A DNA stretch of 64,000 bases from Leeuwenhoekiella aestuarii (GTDB lineage: Bacteria > Bacteroidota > Bacteroidia > Flavobacteriales > Flavobacteriaceae), in NCBI RefSeq assembly GCF_004104055.1, contig NZ_QOVJ01000005.1, forward strand, positions 1 through 64,000, in the 5' to 3' direction. Shown piece after piece: positions 57,373 through 64,000 of this stretch (its first letter is position 1; every line of letters begins with the position of its first letter). The notes beneath the pieces were generated by a model, which did not search any database, was not told the origin of the DNA, and saw only the letters and a program-made list of their open reading frames with translations. Both the position numbers and the translations under genes were made by a program.

Positions 57373-58701
57373 TTATCGCATATTATTCATCATCTGCATC
57401 ATTTTGGCTCCGCCTCCACCTTGCATCATTTTCATCATCTTACTCATCTGATTGAATTGTTTCAGCAACTGATTTACCTCTTGCACTGAAGTACCAGAAC
57501 CTTTGCTGATGCGTTTTTTGCGACTACTATTTATGATAGATGGTTGTGTACGCTCGTCTGGAGTCATACTGTGAATAATGGCTTCAATACCTTTAAAAGC
57601 GTCATCGTCTATATCAAGACCTTTTAGAGCTTTACCAGCACCGGGAATCATCCCAATAAGGTCTTTCATATTACCCATTTTCTTAATCTGCTGAATCTGC
57701 TTTAAAAAATCGTCAAAACCAAACTGATTTTTAGCGATTTTCTTTTGCAGCTTACGCGCTTCTTCTTCGTCAAATTGTTCCTGAGCACGTTCTACAAGAG
57801 ACACTACATCCCCCATCCCAAGAATACGATCTGCCATACGAGAAGGATAGAACACATCTATCGCTTCCATCTTCTCACCGGTACCAATGAATTTAATGGG
57901 TTTATCTACAACCGTTTTAATAGAAAGTGCCGCACCACCGCGTGTATCACCATCTAATTTGGTTAAGATTACCCCATCAAAATTAAGAACATCGTTAAAA
58001 GCTTTTGCCGTATTAACAGCATCCTGACCCGTCATAGAATCTACTACAAACAAGGTTTCCTGTGGCTCAATAGCTTTATGTATCGCAGCAATCTCATTCA
58101 TCATCGCTTGGTCAACTGCAAGACGACCGGCGGTATCAATGATCACTACATTAAAACCATTTGCTTTTGCGTGTGCAATTGCTGCTTCTGAAATTTTTAC
58201 TGGATCTTTCTCTTCTTTATTAGAGTAAACCTCAACTCCTATCTGATCACCTACAACGTGAAGCTGATCTATCGCCGCTGGACGATAAACATCACAAGCA
58301 ACAAGAAGCGGTTTTTTAGTTTTTTTAGTCTTAAGAAAGTTTGCCAGTTTACCAGAGAATGTAGTTTTACCACTACCTTGCAAACCAGACATCAAAATAA
58401 CTGATGGATTTCCCGAAAGGTTGAGACCTTCTGCCTCACCACCCATCAATTCGGTTAGTTCATCTTTTACCAATTTAGTCATCAATTGACCCGGTTTTAA
58501 CGCGGTCAATACATCCTGACCCAACGCTTTTTCTTTAACCGTACTGGTAAAATCTTTGGCTATTTTATAATTAACATCTGCATCAACAAGCGCACGACGT
58601 ATTTCTTTAAGGGTTTCGGCAACATTAACTTCGGTAATTTGACCGTGCCCCTTAAGCACGTGCATCGCCTTATCTAACTTATCACTTAAATTATCAAACA
58701 T
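57373..58701 (-). CDS. ffh: signal recognition particle protein
   Basis: Ffh binds signal peptides and 4.5S RNA and, with FtsY, targets membrane proteins. The 442-residue protein has the N domain, the G domain with GLQGSGKTTFSGKL, VACDVYRPAAIDQL, DTAGRLAVD and TKLDGDTRGGAALS, and a Met-rich M domain ending in MQGGGGAKMMQMMNNMR. A hairpin CCTCGTGA/TCGCGAGG lies just upstream (58711-58731). Confidence 0.97.
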   Translation of the reverse strand: MFDNLSDKLDKAMHVLKGHGQITEVNVAETLKEIRRALVDADVNYKIAKDFTSTVKEKALGQDVLTALKPGQLMTKLVKDELTELMGGEAEGLNLSGNPSVILMSGLQGSGKTTFSGKLANFLKTKKTKKPLLVACDVYRPAAIDQLHVVGDQIGVEVYSNKEEKDPVKISEAAIAHAKANGFNVVIIDTAGRLAVDQAMMNEIAAIHKAIEPQETLFVVDSMTGQDAVNTAKAFNDVLNFDGVILTKLDGDTRGGAALSIKTVVDKPIKFIGTGEKMEAIDVFYPSRMADRILGMGDVVSLVERAQEQFDEEEARKLQKKIAKNQFGFDDFLKQIQQIKKMGNMKDLIGMIPGAGKALKGLDIDDDAFKGIEAIIHSMTPDERTQPSIINSSRKKRISKGSGTSVQEVNQLLKQFNQMSKMMKMMQGGGGAKMMQMMNNMR

Positions 58702-58919
58702 AGATCTTATAATAAACAGCCTCGTGAATCAATCGCGAGGGATTTTGTATTCTTTTAATGTATCAGGTTTTATACCTGAACTCAATCTTCCACTTTATGG
58801 ATTCAAGGTTGCAAATTTAATGATTTGAATACAAGAATAATAGTTTCAAATCAGAAGATATTCATTTAATCCAATTTAGTTCGGTTGATGATTTTCTTCT
58901 TTTAAAATGCTCCAAATAA

Positions 58920-60695
58920 TTACATACGTTCAGGAACCTGAATTCCTAACAAACTAAATGCAGAGGCAATAACATCCCCCACCTTTTTAGATAGCGCTAC
59001 GCGGAAACTTTTCTCCTCTTCTGTATCTGCCCCTAATATCGAAACCTGCTGATAAAATGAGTTGAACTCTTTTACCATATCATAGGTGTAATTTGCGATT
59101 AACGCTGGACTGTGATTTTCTGCTGCCAACTGAACCGTTTCAGGATACAGCGCAACTTGCTTGATAAGTTCCTTTTCTTTAGGATGCAGTTCTTTATGCG
59201 GAACACTTTCTGGCACACCCGTATCTGCAGCTTTTCTTAAAATAGATTGAATTCGCGCATAAGTGTACTGAATAAACGGCCCCGTATTTCCTTGAAAATC
59301 TACAGACTCTTCAGGGTTGAACAGAATGCGTTTCTTAGGATCTACTTTAAGAATGTAATATTTTAACGCTCCAAGACCAATGATCTTATAGAGCTCCTGT
59401 TTTTCTGCTTCGCTATACCCATCAAGTTTCCCCAGTTCTTTAGCGATGTTTCCGGCAGTTGTTGTCATCTCTTCAACAAGATCATCAGCATCAACTACAG
59501 TACCCTCACGACTTTTCATTTTTCCACTAGGTAAGTCTACCATCCCATAACTCAGGTGATACAGATTTTCTGCCCAGTCGTAGCCCAGTTTTTTCAGTAT
59601 TAAAAACAAAACTTTAAAATGATAATCTTGCTCATTACCTACCGTATAAATCATTCCACCTACATCTGGGTGATCTTTCACACGCTGAATCGCGGTACCT
59701 ATGTCCTGAGTCATATAAACGGCTGTGCCATCGCTGCGCAAAACTATTTTTTCATCAAGACCATCTTCGGTCAAATCACACCAAACGGACCCGTCTTCTT
59801 TTCTGTAAAAAACACCTTTTTTAAGGCCTTCTTCAATATTGTCTTTTCCTAATAAATAGGTATTGCTCTCATAATAATAACTGTCAAAATCAACACCCAG
59901 ACTTTTATAAGTTTGTTCAAACCCCTCATAAACCCAGCCGTTCATTTTCTCCCAAAGCGTTACTACTTCTGCATCACCAGCTTCCCATTTGCGTAACATA
60001 TCCTGAGCTTCCAAAATCAACGGAGCTTCTTTTTCTGCTTCTTCTTTGGTTTTTCCTTGTGCAATTAAATACGATTGCTCTTCTTTGTAGGCTTTATCAA
60101 ATTTCACATAGTAGTTTCCTACCAGCTTATCACCTTTCATTCCTGTGGACTCTGGAGTTTCACCATCACCAAATTTTCGCCAAGCTAACATACTCTTACA
60201 AATATGAATCCCGCGATCGTTGATGATTTGGGTTTTGTAAACTTTTTTCCCGGAAGCTTTTAATATCTCAGCAACCGAATACCCTAATAAATTATTGCGC
60301 ACATGTCCTAAATGAAGCGGCTTATTTGTGTTAGGCGAAGAGTATTCAACCATCACAGCTTTACCAGACGCTGCTTCGTGACCAAAGTTTTCCTGTGTAC
60401 GTATACTTTCAAAAAAATCAATATAAAAAGAGTCTGCAATCACCAGATTTAAAAAACCTTTAACCACATTAAAATCTGAAACTTCAGCGAGGTTCTCTTT
60501 CACATAAGCTCCTATTTGCTCTCCAATCACAGCAGGATTACCTTTGGCAACGCGCAGAATCGGAAAAACAACAACTGTAAGATCACCTTCAAAATCCTTC
60601 CGGGTAGGTTGAATCTCAACGGTTTCTAATTCGGCATTAAAAATACGTTGCACCGCATCTTTTACGGCTTGTGTAAGTTTATCTGATAAATTCAT
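58920..60695 (-). CDS. argS: arginyl-tRNA synthetase
   Basis: ArgS charges tRNA-Arg. The 591-residue class I enzyme has an N-terminal Add1 domain, the HIGH region NKPLHLGHVRNNLLG, and a KMSK-equivalent DLPSGKMKSREGTVV. The C-terminal DALR domain starts near GNTGPFIQYTYARIQSI and ends in LLGIQVPERM. It stands 218 bases from ffh on the same strand. Confidence 0.97.
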   Translation of the reverse strand: MNLSDKLTQAVKDAVQRIFNAELETVEIQPTRKDFEGDLTVVVFPILRVAKGNPAVIGEQIGAYVKENLAEVSDFNVVKGFLNLVIADSFYIDFFESIRTQENFGHEAASGKAVMVEYSSPNTNKPLHLGHVRNNLLGYSVAEILKASGKKVYKTQIINDRGIHICKSMLAWRKFGDGETPESTGMKGDKLVGNYYVKFDKAYKEEQSYLIAQGKTKEEAEKEAPLILEAQDMLRKWEAGDAEVVTLWEKMNGWVYEGFEQTYKSLGVDFDSYYYESNTYLLGKDNIEEGLKKGVFYRKEDGSVWCDLTEDGLDEKIVLRSDGTAVYMTQDIGTAIQRVKDHPDVGGMIYTVGNEQDYHFKVLFLILKKLGYDWAENLYHLSYGMVDLPSGKMKSREGTVVDADDLVEEMTTTAGNIAKELGKLDGYSEAEKQELYKIIGLGALKYYILKVDPKKRILFNPEESVDFQGNTGPFIQYTYARIQSILRKAADTGVPESVPHKELHPKEKELIKQVALYPETVQLAAENHSPALIANYTYDMVKEFNSFYQQVSILGADTEEEKSFRVALSKKVGDVIASAFSLLGIQVPERM

Positions 60696-60809
60696 GAGTG
60701 CTTTTTCTGAAGGCGCAAAGATACGTAAAACCTAGCGTTGACAAAGCTAAAATACCACAGAGGCTTCAAAATTGATCTTTGATAAAAAGTTTATCTTTAA
60801 AAGAAAAAA

Positions 60810-61241
60810 ATGCTGCTCAATGTCTCATACAATAATCCTGAAGTTAAACGGAAAATAGACACCGAAGTTGGCCCACCTTTTACCATACGAGAGCGCCTCA
60901 AAAGGAAAGGTATTGGTTCTTCTAAACTCATTATTACCGGCACAAGTGTAGAAATTCATAACTTGCTTATTCTTGACAGTTATATCAATACCTGTACTAT
61001 AGAAATGCGTCCGAATGGAATTATTATAGGTTTTAGGTCGCTTCTAGAATCGTATGCGCTGATTATTCCCTACTATAAATTAAGCCTTTATAAAGGCAAA
61101 GCCGAAGAATACGGCATTTACCGGGATCATTATTTTATCAAAATACGTGCAAAAGCTAACGATAAATCAACCCATAAATTCATTAAAAAAATAATGGATT
61201 ATAAAGCCGAAAATCTACCACTAGGCCCAAAAGACCTTTAA
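60810..61241 (+). CDS. conserved hypothetical protein
   Basis: The 143-residue protein has no signal peptide. It is basic and mixed alpha/beta, with IRERLKRKGIGSSKLIITGT and IIGFRSLLESYALIIPYYKL. I recall similar uncharacterised proteins in flavobacteria, but no domain name. It converges on the small membrane gene with a four-base overlap. Confidence 0.72.
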   Translation: MLLNVSYNNPEVKRKIDTEVGPPFTIRERLKRKGIGSSKLIITGTSVEIHNLLILDSYINTCTIEMRPNGIIIGFRSLLESYALIIPYYKLSLYKGKAEEYGIYRDHYFIKIRAKANDKSTHKFIKKIMDYKAENLPLGPKDL

Positions 61242-61441
61242 TTGCGTTTATAAAAACTCGCGATCAGTGCAACTACACCAATACCGATTAGAAGTAAAGA
61301 TTCTGTTGTGAGTCCGTCTTTTGCACTAACGCTAAGACCTGCAAAGTCAACAACTTTTTGTGGCACAAAAGCTTGATATATACCCAGACCTATTAAAACC
61401 ACTCCTACTACAAGAGTTATCGTACGCATTGTTTTATTCAT
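61238..61441 (-). CDS. small membrane protein
   Basis: The 67-residue protein has two hydrophobic helices (about 6-24 and 47-63) separated by a loop FVPQKVVDFAGLSVSAKDGL, and ends FYKRN. No family is assigned. It has an independent promoter region before the SDR gene. Confidence 0.68.
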   Translation of the reverse strand: MNKTMRTITLVVGVVLIGLGIYQAFVPQKVVDFAGLSVSAKDGLTTESLLLIGIGVVALIASFYKRN

Positions 61442-61533
61442 AGTATTTCAACTTTTAGAAGGGATAAGTTAACCCTTTAGTATTTGTTTCACCTAAAAAA
61501 TCTTTCAAATGGCTATCTTTAAAGAAAAGCGCT

Positions 61534-62979
61534 ATGAAAATATTATTAACCGGAGCTAACGGGTATATCGGTATGCGGCTGCTTCCTCTTCTTTTGGAGC
61601 AGGGACACAAAGTTATTTGCGCCGTCAGAGACTCTAAACGTCTTTCCGTAAGTCCTAAAATACGAGAGAAAATTCAAATTTTAGAAATTGATTTTCTTGC
61701 GGAACCTGACACTTGTAAGCTTCCTGAAAATCTGGATGCTGCGTATTACCTCATTCACTCGATGACTTCTTCCACCTCTGATTTTGATGAGAAAGAAGAA
61801 CTTTCCGCTAAAAATTTTAACAAATATCTGGCTGAAACTAATTGCAAACAGGTCATTTATTTAAGCGGCATTGTAAATGAAGAAAATTTAAGCAAACACT
61901 TAAGTTCCCGCAAAAAAGTTGAAGATACGCTCTATAAAGGAAGGTTTAATCTTACCGTTTTAAGAGCTGCAATTATAGTAGGTTCTGGTAGTTCTTCTTT
62001 TGAAATCATAAGAGATTTATGCGAAAAATTACCCGTTATGATCACACCGAGATGGGTAAAAACAAGGTGTCAACCTATTGCGATACGTAATGTTCTGCAA
62101 TACCTAAGCGGCGTTTTAGGAAATGAAAAATGTTATAACGAATCTTTTGATATAGGCGGCCCAGACATCTTATCTTATAAACAAATGATGTTATTGTATG
62201 CAAAAGTGCGAGAACTTTCACTCACGATTATCGATGTCCCGGTGATGACACCTAAAGTTTCTTCTTACTGGTTGTATTTTGTAACTTCCACGAGCTATAA
62301 ACTGGCTTTGAATTTGGTAGACAGTATGCGTATTGAGGTTATAAGCAAAGACACGCGCTTGCAAAAAATGCTTCAGGTAAAGCCCATAAATTACATGGAT
62401 GCGATACGTCTGGCTTTTGAGAAAATTGAACAAAATCAGGTTGTTTCTAGCTGGAAAGATTCTATGGTGAGTGGTCGTTTTAGAAAAGATCTCAACCATT
62501 ATATCAAAGTACCAGAATATGGCTGTCTTAAAGACAGGCAATCCATCAAATTGGAAAACCCGGAGCAGGCGCTCAAAAACATCTGGTCAATCGGCGGCAA
62601 CCGCGGCTGGTATTACGCAAATACGTTGTGGAAAATTCGTGGATTTCTGGACAAAGTTGCTGGCGGTGTAGGCCTCAGACGTGGCCGTACACATGACAAT
62701 GAATTATACGAAGGAGACTCTCTTGATTTCTGGCGCGTATTACTGGCGGATAAAGAAGAAAAAAGATTGCTCCTTTTCGCTGAAATGAAAGTGCCCGGAG
62801 AAGCCTGGCTAGACTGGGAAATAGATAACAATAATATATTACATCAGACAGCAACTTTTAGACCTCGAGGGCTTTGGGGACGATTGTATTGGTTTAGTAT
62901 GTTACCCTTTCATTATTTTATTTTCGGCGGAATGATACGCAATATTGTGAGTTACCAACCAAAAGAAAAAAGCTATTAA
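61534..62979 (+). CDS. NAD(P)-binding SDR-like protein with C-terminal DUF2867
   Basis: The 481-residue protein has an atypical SDR/NmrA-like N-terminal half with LLTGANGYIGMRLLPLLLEQ, AAYYLIHSM and LTVLRAAIIVGSGSSSFE. The C-terminal half (about 330 on) is a DUF2867 domain with WSIGGNRGWYYANTLWKIRG, EGDSLDFWRV and WLDWEI. The two-domain combination is common in bacteria; the substrate is not known. It is followed at once by a BCCT transporter whose frame overlaps or adjoins its stop. Confidence 0.88.
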   Translation: MKILLTGANGYIGMRLLPLLLEQGHKVICAVRDSKRLSVSPKIREKIQILEIDFLAEPDTCKLPENLDAAYYLIHSMTSSTSDFDEKEELSAKNFNKYLAETNCKQVIYLSGIVNEENLSKHLSSRKKVEDTLYKGRFNLTVLRAAIIVGSGSSSFEIIRDLCEKLPVMITPRWVKTRCQPIAIRNVLQYLSGVLGNEKCYNESFDIGGPDILSYKQMMLLYAKVRELSLTIIDVPVMTPKVSSYWLYFVTSTSYKLALNLVDSMRIEVISKDTRLQKMLQVKPINYMDAIRLAFEKIEQNQVVSSWKDSMVSGRFRKDLNHYIKVPEYGCLKDRQSIKLENPEQALKNIWSIGGNRGWYYANTLWKIRGFLDKVAGGVGLRRGRTHDNELYEGDSLDFWRVLLADKEEKRLLLFAEMKVPGEAWLDWEIDNNNILHQTATFRPRGLWGRLYWFSMLPFHYFIFGGMIRNIVSYQPKEKSY

Positions 62980-64000
62980 ACACCTAAAGTTTATAAATAA
63001 AAACCTTCTGCTTTTTTCTTCCGGAGTGCTCCTATTGAGCATCTCTACAATGTTTTATGCCTTTACCGCTGAAAGTTATCAGCTTATTGAAACACTTTCA
63101 ATAGGGGTTAGGGAATGGTTTGGTCAGTTTTATTTGGTCCTCGGTCTTCTTTCGGTTGTGCTTCTTGTTGTCGTTGCCTTTTCAAAATGGGGAACCTATA
63201 AATTGGGTAAAATTGATGAAAAACCAGCTTTCTCTAACATTGCTTGGATTTCGATGTTGTATAGCGCAGGTATGGGCGCGGGCATCTTATTACGAGCGGC
63301 ACAAGAACCCGTTTTTATGCAACAAAACCCTCCAATTCAAAACAATGTTTCTACAGAAATCAGAGCACTAGAATTTACTTTTTATCAATGGGGTTTTACA
63401 GCTTGGGCATTTTATGCACTTTTTGCACTCGCAATAGGCACGGTAGCTTTTAAGTACGGGAGACCATTAATTACAAGCAGTACTGTTTTTGATACCAAAA
63501 AATATTCTACAAAAAGTAGATTTAAAAATCTCGGAATTGCGCTGACGGACCTATTAACCATTCTTACTACAGTTTTTGGTCTAGTAGCTGCGGTAGCTCT
63601 AGGCTCTAGTCAAATAAAAGGCGGTATGGATCATTTATTGGGGCTGACTTTAAATGCAAATTACAGTATTATGCTGATACTCTTTATTGGCTTTTTGGCA
63701 TTGCTTTCCGCATTAAGTGGAGTAGAAAAAGGAATAAAAATAATATCTACTGCAAATATTTATCTAACACTTGCCTTACTGATTTTTGTATTTCTACAAA
63801 CAGATATGCTTTTAATACTGAAGCAGTATGTTCATGCATTGTATAGGTATCTTATAGACTTTATACCCATGAGCTTAGCGTTGGGAGCTTTTGATCCCGG
63901 TAAAAAGTTCCTTACTGACTGGACCTATTATTACTGGGCTTTTTGGTTAGCTTGGGCTCCTTTCACCGGAATATTCATTGCCCGAATCTCAAGAGGAAGA
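62975..64000 (+). CDS. BCCT family transporter (partial, cut by window end)
   Basis: The open frame runs to the window edge. It has ISMLYSAGMGAGILLRAAQEP (Gly-rich TM3-type helix), YQWGFTAWAFYALFALAIG, DLLTILTTVFGLVAAVALGS, and the TM8 box DWTYYYWAFWLAWAPFTG then ARISRGR. BCCT carriers take up betaine, choline or carnitine for osmoprotection. The first ATG is at 63050, inside the likely first membrane helix (LLLFSSGVLLLSISTMFYAF), so initiation probably uses an upstream non-ATG codon: ATT at 62975 (overlapping the SDR stop) or GTG at 63026. I give the earliest; the true start is unsettled. Confidence 0.88.
   Translation, partial: MKHLKFINKNLLLFSSGVLLLSISTMFYAFTAESYQLIETLSIGVREWFGQFYLVLGLLSVVLLVVVAFSKWGTYKLGKIDEKPAFSNIAWISMLYSAGMGAGILLRAAQEPVFMQQNPPIQNNVSTEIRALEFTFYQWGFTAWAFYALFALAIGTVAFKYGRPLITSSTVFDTKKYSTKSRFKNLGIALTDLLTILTTVFGLVAAVALGSSQIKGGMDHLLGLTLNANYSIMLILFIGFLALLSALSGVEKGIKIISTANIYLTLALLIFVFLQTDMLLILKQYVHALYRYLIDFIPMSLALGAFDPGKKFLTDWTYYYWAFWLAWAPFTGIFIARISRGR

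Noticed and set aside
62218-62541. 107-codon minus-strand frame
   Set aside because: Antisense within the SDR/DUF2867 gene, with no supporting signal.

Overview
The window is a contiguous piece of a low-GC Bacteroidota chromosome, almost certainly from the family Flavobacteriaceae. The signs are Bacteroidota-type -7 boxes (TAnnTTTG), few visible Shine-Dalgarno sites, a Rho factor with a long Asn-rich insert, a fused SecDF, a class II ribonucleotide reductase, and several families typical of flavobacteria (DUF4293, DUF2911, DUF3667, DUF192, an OmpP1/FadL-type porin, many short-signal lipoproteins). The sequence alone does not fix a genus. Content is mostly housekeeping; I found no CRISPR array, prophage, secretion cluster, defence island or complete transposon.

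Region by region. 0.1-5 kb: a BadF/BadG-type sugar kinase-like ATPase, a lone GH43 lipoprotein, a small orphan, a TPR sensor histidine kinase and a Cys-rich flavobacterial protein. 5.0-8.1 kb: a TPP riboswitch followed by thiM-thiE-thiD-tenA, a thiamin salvage operon. 8.3-13 kb: an endonuclease/phosphatase-fold protein, a lipoprotein built of two homologous propeller-like halves, DUF423, apt and a 50-residue ORF convergent with apt. 13.3-17.4 kb: a BlaI/BlaR1-like regulator pair, then cdaA (c-di-AMP synthase, TTG start) and a DUF3667 protein. 17.4-22.9 kb: an ABC exporter, truA, a YfcE-type phosphoesterase, DUF4293 and rho. 23-24 kb: the decayed remains of an IS3-family element. 24-29 kb: rpsT, two tRNA-Glu, proS, a Gly/Tyr/Trp- and Ser/Arg-rich lipoprotein and an OmpP1-type porin. 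29-34 kb: folE, cysS, yidD, lgt, a DUF192 lipoprotein and glsA. 34-47 kb: secDF, nrdJ, mdh, a probable DUF6588 protein, gyrB and asnB. 47-55 kb: DUF2911, queE, a HerA-like ATPase, small lipoprotein/cupin/membrane genes, an alpha/beta hydrolase, rluF-like, DUF7218, VOC, AI-2E family and DCC-family genes. 55-64 kb: ppgK-like, folD, a four-helix-bundle protein, ffh, argS, three lesser-known genes, and a BCCT transporter cut by the window end.

How the genes fit together: translation and protein export dominate (rpsT, tRNA-Glu, proS, cysS, argS, truA, rluF-like, ffh, secDF, yidD, lgt), with cofactor and nucleotide supply around them (thiamin salvage, folE/folD, queE, apt, nrdJ). The better leads are start-site and leader oddities (cdaA, truA, queE, the hydrolase at 51.2 kb, the BCCT gene), the BlaR1-like protein with a coiled-coil and plug-like tail, two unusual surface lipoproteins, a possible dispersed intergenic repeat at 34.0 kb, and DnaA-box-like sites upstream of gyrB. 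I do not claim a new system here.
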